From: an uncultured Prevotellaceae bacterium
Lineage (GTDB): Bacteria > Bacteroidota > Bacteroidia > Bacteroidales > Muribaculaceae
Length of the DNA stretch: 64,000 nucleotides
Assembly: GCA_905210415.1 (NCBI GenBank)
Contig: CAJLWM010000006.1
Span: forward strand, 1-64,000
Reading direction: 5' to 3'
This document shows positions 29,166-36,812 of this stretch, in pieces. The notes beneath the pieces are model-generated. The model was given only the letters and a program-made list of their open reading frames with translations, had not been told where the DNA came from and did no database searches. Position numbers and translations under genes: made by a program. The number at the start of each line of letters is the position of its first letter. Position 1 is the stretch's first letter.

Positions 29166-31151
29166 ATGAGAAGAATAATCACATATATTGTTGCTTTGGC
29201 GCTGGTGTTGCCTGCCATTGAGGTGTGGGCGGCGAAACGCAAGGTGGTTGAGCCATCGTATGCGTGGACTATCTCAGAGCCTCTTGGCTTGCACTTTCCG
29301 GGCACAATCGACACTGTGCTGACCAATTATTATCGCTCGGTGGTGCCATCATTGATAAGTAATGCCTATGTCACTACGGGTAATTATGGCGCAGCTGGGC
29401 AGAACCAAATATTTTTCGATAGAGCGCAACCATCCGATTTCTTCTTTGAAGACGCGCTGAGTGCGTGGTTGCCATCGGTGAAAACACAGGTGTATTACAA
29501 CACTCGCTTGCCAATGACCTTGATGTCGTATACTTTCGGCGGAAACCGAAACAGCAATCAAGACCGTTTCAGCACCATTTTCTCGGGAAATGTCAATAAG
29601 GCTGTGCAGGTGGGTGGCGCGATTGACTACCTTTATAGCAAGGGCTCGTATGACGCACAAGCCGACAAGAATGTGGTGTGGCGATTGTTTGGCTCGTATA
29701 TAGGCGATAGATATGAGATGCAGTCGTTTTACAACAATTATAATCTGCTGACTAAGGAAAGTGGTGGAATCACCGACGACCGATATATCACCAACCCTGG
29801 CGAAGTGCAGGGCGGTGACACGAGAGTGGATACTAAGACCATTCCTACAAACCTCACAAACGCACACTCGCAGGTGTGGGGCAAGGAATTCTATATGAAT
29901 CACCGCTACAAGGTGGGCTATTTTCGCCATTGGAATGACACGTTGCCCGATTCGATTGTGGCTCGCAAGGAATATGTGCCTGTGACAAGTTTCATCTGGA
30001 CGATGAACTACAAGAGCAATAAGCACATGTTTCTCAATGAGCATGCTGCACAAGATAGCGAGTTTTTCGGCGGTGTGAATTATCTTAGCGATAATGGCAC
30101 TCGCGACTATACTAAGGGTTGGCGCTTGACCAACACTGTGGGCATTGATATGCTTGAAGGCAGTAAGTCATGGGCGAAATTCGGTATATCGGCTTATGCC
30201 ACCTACGAAATGCGACACTACACGCAACCGCTTGACACAGTGACGGGGCGTAGCGACATAAAAATGGAACTCACTCCGTTGCCCGATGGCGTGGATGCCA
30301 CTGCCAAGGCTACCGACAATGTGGCTTGGGTGGGCGGACAACTCACAAAGCGAAACGGCTCTATTCTCACTTATGATGTCGATGCCCGATTTGGGTTGCT
30401 TGGCTCGGTAGTGGGCGACTTCAGTGTGGTGGGCAATGTTCACACCAAGATAAAGATGTTTGGCGACTCGGTGCGCCTTAGTGCCTATGGTCACCTCAAG
30501 AACGAAGAAGCACCGTATTTTATGCGTCACTTTAAGTCGAACCACTTCGCGTGGAACAACGATTTTGGCAAGGTGCGTCGCTTCCGTGCAGGCGGTAAAC
30601 TATATGTGCCACACACTGGCACAAGGGTGAATGTGGGCTATGAAACCCTGCAAAACTATGTATATTTCAATGCTGCTGGCGTGCCAGAGCAAGCCGGAAG
30701 TGCTGTGCATGTTCTGAATGCCACTCTCGATCAGCACTTGGGCGTGGGTGCGCTCAATTGGGACAATAGCATTACGTATCAGACCACATCAAACGATGGC
30801 GTGCTTGCTTTGCCTAAACTGGCTGTATATAGCAATCTGTATCTGTTGTTTAAGGTGGCTGGCGTGCTACATGTGCAATTGGGCGTGGATTGCAACTACT
30901 ACACCAAGTATTATGCTCCAGCCTATAATCCTGCCACAATGACTTTCCGCAACCAACGCGAGGTGGAATGCGGCAATTTCTTGTGGATGAATGCCTATGC
31001 CAATATGAAACTCAAGAAGACACGATTCTTCGTTACATTCGCTCACCTCAATCAAGGCATGTTTGGCGGCGACAACTATTTCTCTACTCCGCATTATCCA
31101 CTCAATCCACGCAGATTGCAGATGGGCATTTCGGTTGATTTCGCTAATTAA
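29166..31151 (+). CDS. Putative outer-membrane porin (Bacteroidales Porin_10-like)
   Basis: 661 residues from 29166, starting MRRIITYIVALALV with a signal peptide cut near residue 20. The remainder is rich in alternating aromatic strands and ends in an aromatic-containing segment (MGISVDFAN), as expected for a large beta-barrel. The N-terminal part, with LGLHFPGTIDTVLTNYYR and an FFFEDALSAWLP segment, resembles the putative porin family widespread in Bacteroidales. The substrate is unknown. The solute-binding gene starts nine bases downstream, so the two are probably one unit. Confidence 0.78.
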   Translation: MRRIITYIVALALVLPAIEVWAAKRKVVEPSYAWTISEPLGLHFPGTIDTVLTNYYRSVVPSLISNAYVTTGNYGAAGQNQIFFDRAQPSDFFFEDALSAWLPSVKTQVYYNTRLPMTLMSYTFGGNRNSNQDRFSTIFSGNVNKAVQVGGAIDYLYSKGSYDAQADKNVVWRLFGSYIGDRYEMQSFYNNYNLLTKESGGITDDRYITNPGEVQGGDTRVDTKTIPTNLTNAHSQVWGKEFYMNHRYKVGYFRHWNDTLPDSIVARKEYVPVTSFIWTMNYKSNKHMFLNEHAAQDSEFFGGVNYLSDNGTRDYTKGWRLTNTVGIDMLEGSKSWAKFGISAYATYEMRHYTQPLDTVTGRSDIKMELTPLPDGVDATAKATDNVAWVGGQLTKRNGSILTYDVDARFGLLGSVVGDFSVVGNVHTKIKMFGDSVRLSAYGHLKNEEAPYFMRHFKSNHFAWNNDFGKVRRFRAGGKLYVPHTGTRVNVGYETLQNYVYFNAAGVPEQAGSAVHVLNATLDQHLGVGALNWDNSITYQTTSNDGVLALPKLAVYSNLYLLFKVAGVLHVQLGVDCNYYTKYYAPAYNPATMTFRNQREVECGNFLWMNAYANMKLKKTRFFVTFAHLNQGMFGGDNYFSTPHYPLNPRRLQMGISVDFAN

Positions 31152-31160
31152 TATTTGCTG

Positions 31161-31991
31161 ATGGTACGACGAGAACTAAAACCAAAGAAAGGTCAGCCTT
31201 TGATGTATGTGGCGCTGCTGGTGCTTGCCGTCACTACTATGATATTGCTTAGGCGTTGTGGCAATGCCTCTGGCGTTGCTGATGGTATAACCCACAGCGG
31301 AGGCGACACCATCGACGTGGCAATAGAGTATTCGCCAACCATTTGCTACACTTATGCCGACACTCTTGGCGGATTTGACTATGATCTATGGCGACTGATT
31401 GCCTCGCAGCAACACCGCGCTGTGAAGTTTCATCCGATAGTGACTCTGCACGATGCTTTGCAGTATTTGGAGCAGGGCAAGGTGGATGTGCTGGTGGCAC
31501 AATTCCCAGTGACAAAAGAAAATCGTGAGTATCTTCTCTTCTCTGATGAGGTGTATATCGATAGGCAGGTGTTGGTTCAGCGCAAGAAAGCTGATGGTGC
31601 AGTGGATATAAAGACCCAACTCGATTTGGCTGGCGACACAGTGTATGTGGTGAAGGGATCTCCGATGAAAGAACGTATAATCAATCTAAGCAATGAAATC
31701 GGTGATTCGATATATGTGAAAGAAGACCCGCTATACGGCCCAGAGCAACTATTCTTGCAGGTGGCAAGTGGCGAGATACGTTATGCTGTGATCAATCGCC
31801 GCATCGCCGAGGTGTTGGCAAAGCAATATGAAGATGTGGATATCTCCACGTCGATTAGTTTCTCGCAAATACAGGCGTGGGCTTTGGCAAAGGAAAATGA
31901 GCCAATGCAGCGCAACATCAATGCTTGGTTGAAGGCAGCGAAATCATCACCACTTCTCAAGGAATTACAGCAGAGATACGGCGTGCAATAA
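31161..31991 (+). CDS. Membrane-anchored family 3 solute-binding protein
   Basis: 276 residues. The ATG at 31161 is preferred over a TTG six bases upstream. One N-terminal hydrophobic segment (about 14-31) anchors or exports it. The body is a bacterial extracellular solute-binding family 3 domain: IEYSPTICYTYADTLGGFDYDLWRL, GKVDVLVAQFPVTKENREYLLFS, then a lobe crossing with GDTVYVVKGSP. This is also the sensor half of MltF-type transglycosylases, but no lytic domain follows. No ABC permease is near, so it may sense or capture a small molecule entering by the porin. Confidence 0.82.
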   Translation: MVRRELKPKKGQPLMYVALLVLAVTTMILLRRCGNASGVADGITHSGGDTIDVAIEYSPTICYTYADTLGGFDYDLWRLIASQQHRAVKFHPIVTLHDALQYLEQGKVDVLVAQFPVTKENREYLLFSDEVYIDRQVLVQRKKADGAVDIKTQLDLAGDTVYVVKGSPMKERIINLSNEIGDSIYVKEDPLYGPEQLFLQVASGEIRYAVINRRIAEVLAKQYEDVDISTSISFSQIQAWALAKENEPMQRNINAWLKAAKSSPLLKELQQRYGVQ

Positions 31992-31992
31992 C

Positions 31993-32238
31993 CTATAACG
32001 GGCGATAGGGTACGAATGCCCTAATTGGGTTGATTGCTTGACGAAGAAACGAAAAAGGCAAATCGCTTGAGCAATCTGCCTTTTTGATTCGTTTGCGGTC
32101 GTAGACCTTCTTGGATTTGTGCACTCGTTTGTGGCAAAGCGGATGCCCGTAAGCGGCAATCTCAGCTTCGCGGCTTGCCTTACGGTTTGCCTTGATGTAG
32201 TCGTCTTGCGTTATGCGCAAATTCTTTTGACGTTTCAT
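31993..32238 (-). CDS. Small basic protein, candidate ArfA-like ribosome-rescue factor with nonstop transcript
   Basis: The frame runs 81 residues from 32238. Residues 1-53 are strongly basic and ordered in character; HPLCHKRVHKSKK followed by VYDRKRIKK recalls the segment of proteobacterial ArfA that reads DPLFRQRVEKNKK, then a Tyr-x-Arg-Lys stretch (from memory). Codons 52-62 form a terminator hairpin (32085-32052), so most transcripts should end before the stop codon at 31995-31993. E. coli arfA uses the same design: the truncated mRNA is cleared by tmRNA and rescue protein appears only when tmRNA fails. Residues 63-81 look non-conserved. Role by analogy only; it may instead be an unrelated small basic protein. 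Confidence 0.6.
   Translation of the reverse strand: MKRQKNLRITQDDYIKANRKASREAEIAAYGHPLCHKRVHKSKKVYDRKRIKKADCSSDLPFSFLRQAINPIRAFVPYRPL
32052..32085 (-). terminator. Terminator hairpin inside a reading frame
   Basis: Read on the minus strand, 15-base arms (32085-32071 and 32066-32052) pair fully around the loop TCAA. The pairs include five A-U and two G-U; those G-U positions become A-C mismatches on the plus strand, which points to selection on the minus-strand RNA. It ends in five U. It may also stop plus-strand transcripts from the solute-binding gene. Confidence 0.88.
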
Positions 32239-32257
32239 ATCTGTAAGTTGTTAGGTT

Positions 32258-32289
32258 GTAATCTACAACATTACAAAAATGATACCAAA
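32258..32289 (-). promoter_or_regulatory. Possible promoter of the small basic protein gene
   Basis: On the minus strand TTTG (32289-32286), 20 bases, then TAGATTAC (32265-32258), which keeps TA and TT of TAnnTTTG. It would allow expression separate from xseB. Confidence 0.4.
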
Positions 32290-32314
32290 GCGTGGAGTGG
32301 GAGTGCGCTTGCGC

Positions 32315-32518
32315 TTATTGCTCGTCGCTGAGTTGAGATAGGATCTTCTTCAGTTCCTCGTCGGTCTTAGTGAGTTTATCCTTGCAGATGGTGAGCAACT
32401 GTAGCGAGCGAGATGTCAGTTGCGACAGGATGTCGATGCTGCATTCGTTGCTTTGCATTTTGCGAATGATGTCCTCAAGTTCTGAAATCGCCTTGCTATA
32501 TGTGATTTGTTCTTCCAT
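32315..32518 (-). CDS. xseB: Exodeoxyribonuclease VII small subunit
   Basis: 67 residues, the normal size. The helical sequence ITYSKAISELEDIIRKMQ followed by SIDILSQLTSRSLQLLTICKDKL is the family pattern. XseB binds in several copies to XseA to form exonuclease VII, which degrades single-stranded DNA. It follows xseA by 23 bases on the same strand. Confidence 0.93.
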   Translation of the reverse strand: MEEQITYSKAISELEDIIRKMQSNECSIDILSQLTSRSLQLLTICKDKLTKTDEELKKILSQLSDEQ

Positions 32519-32541
32519 TGTGATAATATGTGATGTGATGG

Positions 32542-33864
32542 TTATTTTACTTCTGAGATTACTTTGCCGGATTTAAAGTGTGTCACCAGTTCGTCGCCAG
32601 CGGTCAGTTGCGAGGCGTCGGTCACTGCATGCCCGTTGTGTAGGGTGAGTGAGTAGCCGCGGTTGAGCGTGTTTTGTGGCGATAGCAGATTCACTTTGTC
32701 GCTGAGATTGTCGATGCGCATTTTCTCACGCTGAACGATTTGTTGCGCCACAGAGGCTATGACCGCAGCGTATTTGCCAAGCAACGCATTTGCTGTGGTG
32801 ACTCTGCCCGATACGGTGGCTGGAATAACCGCCATCAGGCGATTGAGCTTTAGTTTCTCCTTGTCGAGAATTGAGTTGGCAAGGATAGGGATATTATCGC
32901 TGATATATTGCAGATGCTTGTTTTCTTCTCGCAATATATATGTGACAGTATTTATGATTTCGTTTTTGTAGTCAATCACTGTTTGCAGGCATTGGTTGCA
33001 TTGTGAGATAATCCATTCTGCGGCAGCGGTAGGTGTTTTAACTGGAATGGAAGCCACGTAGTCGAGCACCGTAGTGTCGCGTTCGTGTCCGATACCTGTG
33101 ATTACGGGTAGGGGACAATTGGCCACGTTGAGGGCGAGGTCGTAGTTGTCAAACGAGTTGAGGTCGGTGGTAGATCCGCCACCACGAATTATCACCACTA
33201 CGTCGAAAAGGTTGATGTAGCGATTGATGCGTTCAAGGGCATTGATCACCGAGGGCACAGTGTTTTGGCCTTGCATGCTGGCGGCGAATAGGCATGTATA
33301 GAATTTTATGCCCATAGGGTTGTTTGCCAATTGCTTGCAGAAATCGCCGTAACCAGCCGCTCCGGCTGCCGAAATCACGGCTATGCGCTGTGGCTTGGTG
33401 GGAATTCCCAATTCCTTGTTTCTGTTTATCACGCCTTCACGGGTGAGTCGTGCTAAGATTTCGCGACGTTGTCGGAGCATGTCGCCGAGCGTGAATTCCG
33501 GGGAAATATCAGTGACGTTGAGCGACAGTCCGTATTGCTCACTCATATTCACCGACACGCACAGCATCACCTTCATGCCATTGCCAAGGTGCTGATTTGT
33601 GGCTGTCTCGAATTTATGAGTGATCTCATATACTTTGCTTGCCCATATCGTAGCGCGAGCCGTGGCGATAGTGGCACCAGACTCGTCTTTCTCGAGCAGT
33701 TGCATATAGCAGTGTCTTGAGAATCTGAAGTCGCTGATTTCGGCAATCACCCATTGCTGTTGCAGCGTGGGGTTGGCCATAATGGTGCTTTTTACCGCGG
33801 CGAGATATTTGCGTAGGGTTATGCCTTCAGGTTGAGGTATGCTCATGTTCATGGCTGGAGGCAT
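32542..33864 (-). CDS. xseA: Exodeoxyribonuclease VII large subunit
   Basis: 440 residues from the ATG at 33864, which shares a base with the stop of the upstream DUF3256 gene (TAATG). Longer ORF starts exist but would overlap that gene heavily; starts at 33852 or 33846 are also possible. The N-terminal OB domain (to about 110) holds WVIAEISDFRFSRHCYMQL, and the catalytic domain carries ISAAGAAGYGDFCKQL, VVIIRGGGSTTDLNSFD and ITGIGHERDTTVLDYVAS, all typical. The C-terminal coiled coil binds XseB. Function: exonuclease on single-stranded DNA ends. Confidence 0.95.
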   Translation of the reverse strand: MPPAMNMSIPQPEGITLRKYLAAVKSTIMANPTLQQQWVIAEISDFRFSRHCYMQLLEKDESGATIATARATIWASKVYEITHKFETATNQHLGNGMKVMLCVSVNMSEQYGLSLNVTDISPEFTLGDMLRQRREILARLTREGVINRNKELGIPTKPQRIAVISAAGAAGYGDFCKQLANNPMGIKFYTCLFAASMQGQNTVPSVINALERINRYINLFDVVVIIRGGGSTTDLNSFDNYDLALNVANCPLPVITGIGHERDTTVLDYVASIPVKTPTAAAEWIISQCNQCLQTVIDYKNEIINTVTYILREENKHLQYISDNIPILANSILDKEKLKLNRLMAVIPATVSGRVTTANALLGKYAAVIASVAQQIVQREKMRIDNLSDKVNLLSPQNTLNRGYSLTLHNGHAVTDASQLTAGDELVTHFKSGKVISEVK

Positions 33865-34517
33865 TATTTTGTGATGCGACGATATTTCTTGCCTTCGAAG
33901 CGATAAGAGATGCTTGGCAAGAGATATTCCTTCACAGCGTCCCAATCTTCGGTGCTGAGAAACTTGTCGATGTTAAGGTGTGCCACAAGGCTATATGGCT
34001 CTTTAGCCGACAATTCGTAGGAAATAATCGGGAATTTAATGATTTGCATCAGTTCGCTAACCTTGTTCTTGTCGGTTTTAGGCTTAATGAAATCCTTCAG
34101 TGTAGGAGCCTTAAAAATGTCTTTTCTCTTAACAGGTGTCCAGTTTGTGTCGTAAAAAGAGATTTCGCTGTCTGGCGCAGGCAGCATAACGGTGTTCACC
34201 ACCACCACTAATGAGTCGCTTGACGAAGGTGTGAGCAATTGCAAGTCCACCTCGTTTGACTCAGTGAGAGATATGGCGATGAAGTTGTCGGCGACATCGA
34301 TGAGCTGCGAAGAAGTGTCGTCGTTAGACAGTTTGTTGCTTGCCGCCACCTTGTTGCCAGAGTCGTAATAGTCGAGCATATCCATGCGCGTGCGGCTTGG
34401 CAAAATCAGAAAGATGTTGTCGGGCTCAGATGTGAATATGTCGCGAATAGTCTTAGCTTCGCCAATAAAGGCGAAGCAAGACGCTATGCATAATATTGTA
34501 GATGTTATCAACCGCAT
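33864..34517 (-). CDS. DUF3256 family exported protein
   Basis: 217 residues with a signal peptide (about 1-20). The remainder shows the pattern of the Bacteroidales family DUF3256: MLDYYDSGNKV near residues 47-57, then DNFIAISLTESNEVDLQLL. The function is not known. It is coupled by TAATG overlaps to the helicase frame upstream and to xseA downstream, so it sits in the helicase-DUF3256-xseA-xseB operon. An exported protein among nucleic-acid enzymes is probably an expression link rather than a functional one. Confidence 0.82.
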   Translation of the reverse strand: MRLITSTILCIASCFAFIGEAKTIRDIFTSEPDNIFLILPSRTRMDMLDYYDSGNKVAASNKLSNDDTSSQLIDVADNFIAISLTESNEVDLQLLTPSSSDSLVVVVNTVMLPAPDSEISFYDTNWTPVKRKDIFKAPTLKDFIKPKTDKNKVSELMQIIKFPIISYELSAKEPYSLVAHLNIDKFLSTEDWDAVKEYLLPSISYRFEGKKYRRITK

Positions 34518-36436
34518 TATTTCAAATCATTGTGTTTATTGTGAAAAACTGCAGTGTGAAGTTGCACAAATTGTAAGGAAAAATCAGTGTTTTTTCTTTT
34601 TAAATTTGTCGTAGTTGCCGTGAAAGTCAGGTTTTTCACTTTTTTGTCTTTTCTGTCGCGTTTTTTGCCGTCCTTTTTGCTGGCGAAACGCTCTTCACGG
34701 CGGTCACGGCGGCTCTTTTTGAAACCGTCGTCGTCGCGGAGAGGGCGCTTGGCTGCTTTGCCCTTGTTTTCGCTTGCATAGTCCTTATCTGGCACGGCGA
34801 TTTCGCAGTAGATGCGTTTGCCGAAGAAATCTTCGCCCTTGAGCGAAGAAATCACGCGGTGTGCATCACCCTTGCGAATATCAAAGAGCGAGTAGCCTGA
34901 GAGCAAGTCGATGCGGCCGATATCCACGCGCTGACCCTTTACTGATTGGTTGATGATTTCAATCAGGTTAGGAGCAAAAAATCCGTCGGCCTTACCGCAG
35001 TTGATATACACGCGTTCGTAGCCTTCTTCGCCCACGCGACGGTCTTTGTCCTCCATGCTGCGGTCAGAGCCTTTCTTGTCGCCCTTCTTCTTGCCTTTTT
35101 TGTCGTTTTCGGGCACGTCGAGCACGCGAGCGTCCTTGTAGTATTCAAGCAAACGGTTAGCCTCGAGCGAAAGCACGCGCTTGAGCAAGTCTTCGGTGCT
35201 AAGCCATTCCAATTTTTTGATAATGCCTGGCAAGTATTCGTTGATTTGCTCTTCGTCGACGCTCACTTTTTCCAGACGGTCGGCAAGATTGAAGAGTTGC
35301 TTAGTGATGATTTCCTTTGGCGAAGGCACCTCTTTGCGCTCAAATGCTTTGCCGATACGCTTTTCGATGTCTCTGATTTTACCCTTTTCGCGCAGGTGAA
35401 CAATCGATACCGACACACCAGTCTTGCCTGCACGGCCAGTACGGCCGCTTCGGTGGGTGTAAGTTGCAATATCGTCAGGCAAACCATAGTTGATAACGTG
35501 AGTGAGGTTGTCAACGTCGAGTCCGCGGGCAGCCACGTCGGTGGCAACCAACAATTGGATGGTGTGTTCGCGGAATTTCTTCATTACGAGGTCGCGTTGT
35601 GCTTGCGAGAGGTCGCCGTGAAGCGAATCGGCGTTGTATCCGTCGGATATCAGCCAGTCGGCCACTTCTTGAGTCTCGCGGCGTGTGCGGCAGAAGATGA
35701 TGCCGTAGATGCTTGGGCAATAGTCAGCCACGCGCTTCAGCGCGAGGTACTTGTCGCGAGCGTGCACCATATAGTAGATGTGGCGAACGTTTTCGGCGCC
35801 TTCGTTGCGCGAACCCACCACAATCTCTTCAGGATTGTGCATATATTTTTTTGCAATCGACTCAATCTCATTAGGCATTGTGGCAGAGAAAAGCAGCATT
35901 TTGCGATCGTCTGGCACATGAGAGAGAATTTCGTTGATGTCGTCGATAAAGCCCATGTTGAGCATTTCGTCAGCCTCGTCGAGAATTACGGTTTTCACCA
36001 TTCCCATATTCACTGTGTCGCGCTTGATAAGATCGAGCAAGCGGCCTGGGGTGGCAACCACAATGTGCACGCCACGGCGCAACATCTTTATTTGGCTTTC
36101 GATGCTCGAGCCGCCATACACTGGCAGCACGCGCAAGTTGCTGATGTATTTTGAATAGTCGGCGAGGTCGCCAGCGATTTGCAGACACAATTCGCGTGTA
36201 GGCGCAATGATGAGGGCTTGAGGATTCTCAATCTCCACATCGATGCGTTGCAGCATTGGCAGACCGAAAGCTGCGGTCTTACCAGTGCCAGTCTGAGCCA
36301 GACCTATGATGTCGCCATCTTCGTGAAGAAGATGTGGTATTACTTTTTCTTGGATTGGCATTGGGTGGACATACCCTAATTCTGAAATTGCTTTGATAAT
36401 ATCCTCGCGGACTCCTAATTCTTCAAATGTCTTCAT
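34517..36436 (-). CDS. DEAD-box RNA helicase with apparent 3' frameshift
   Basis: An ATP-dependent RNA helicase acting in RNA folding or ribosome assembly. The motifs are in order: AQTGTGKT (47-54), DEADEML near 150, SAT, and HRSGRTGRAGKTG. A DbpA-type RNA-binding domain lies near 475-550, followed by a Lys/Arg-rich tail. The 639-residue frame ends in 40 residues of odd composition. From the six-A run on the minus strand (34645-34640) the -1 frame encodes SEKPDFHGNYDKFKKKKH and stops at 34584. That is the usual basic tail, so the real end is probably there, through a sequencing loss of one A, slippage or frameshifting. CsdA/DeaD-like is the best class. Confidence 0.92.
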   Translation of the reverse strand: MKTFEELGVREDIIKAISELGYVHPMPIQEKVIPHLLHEDGDIIGLAQTGTGKTAAFGLPMLQRIDVEIENPQALIIAPTRELCLQIAGDLADYSKYISNLRVLPVYGGSSIESQIKMLRRGVHIVVATPGRLLDLIKRDTVNMGMVKTVILDEADEMLNMGFIDDINEILSHVPDDRKMLLFSATMPNEIESIAKKYMHNPEEIVVGSRNEGAENVRHIYYMVHARDKYLALKRVADYCPSIYGIIFCRTRRETQEVADWLISDGYNADSLHGDLSQAQRDLVMKKFREHTIQLLVATDVAARGLDVDNLTHVINYGLPDDIATYTHRSGRTGRAGKTGVSVSIVHLREKGKIRDIEKRIGKAFERKEVPSPKEIITKQLFNLADRLEKVSVDEEQINEYLPGIIKKLEWLSTEDLLKRVLSLEANRLLEYYKDARVLDVPENDKKGKKKGDKKGSDRSMEDKDRRVGEEGYERVYINCGKADGFFAPNLIEIINQSVKGQRVDIGRIDLLSGYSLFDIRKGDAHRVISSLKGEDFFGKRIYCEIAVPDKDYASENKGKAAKRPLRDDDGFKKSRRDRREERFASKKDGKKRDRKDKKVKNLTFTATTTNLKRKNTDFSLQFVQLHTAVFHNKHNDLK

Positions 36437-36557
36437 TAAAATGATGTTGGTGATAACTATGTGATTACTGACAGAAATATTGCAGTGTGTCGTGATTACA
36501 AACTTCAGCGTTGCTTTTAGAGTAAGGCTTCATCGACACACTCTCGTAAATCTTTTG

Positions 36558-36588
36558 CAAAGGTAATGCTTTTTTTCTCATTGTGCAA
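36558..36588 (-). promoter_or_regulatory. Promoter of the helicase operon
   Basis: On the minus strand TTG (36588-36586), 20 bases, then TACCTTTG (36565-36558), an exact match to TAnnTTTG. The leader before the helicase would be about 115 bases. Confidence 0.75.
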
Positions 36589-36685
36589 TAGCGTATTAGC
36601 GCAGATGTGGCGCAATGCTTAGGTGGCAAGCAATGGTGATGCGCATAATCGTGTAGCCAAGCATATCTTTTGTGTGGCGATTATA

Positions 36686-36714
36686 TTGCTTTTCATCTTT
36701 TATATTTATCTTTG
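36686..36714 (+). promoter_or_regulatory. Promoter of the NPCBM-like gene
   Basis: TTG (36686-36688), 18 bases, then TATCTTTG (36707-36714). The predicted leader is about 90 bases. Confidence 0.65.
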
Positions 36715-36812
36715 TATGAGATGGAATGCGCCTCAGCAATCGCGTCGATGCTGGGTTTGCACTCCGTAAATAGATAAACTAAAACTAAATTGTAGAATCC
36801 CTCACTCCGAAA

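Larger units (their letters stand above)
36437..36812. other. Divergent promoter region
   Basis: A 376-base spacer with two promoters pointing outwards (see 36558-36588 and 36686-36714). No gene or clear RNA structure is visible between them. Confidence 0.6.

Noticed and set aside
34946..36154. 402-residue plus-strand open frame opposite the helicase
   Set aside because: It is antisense to a gene with all DEAD-box motifs; its composition (His, Val, Phe rich) is typical of a mirror frame and no motif is visible.
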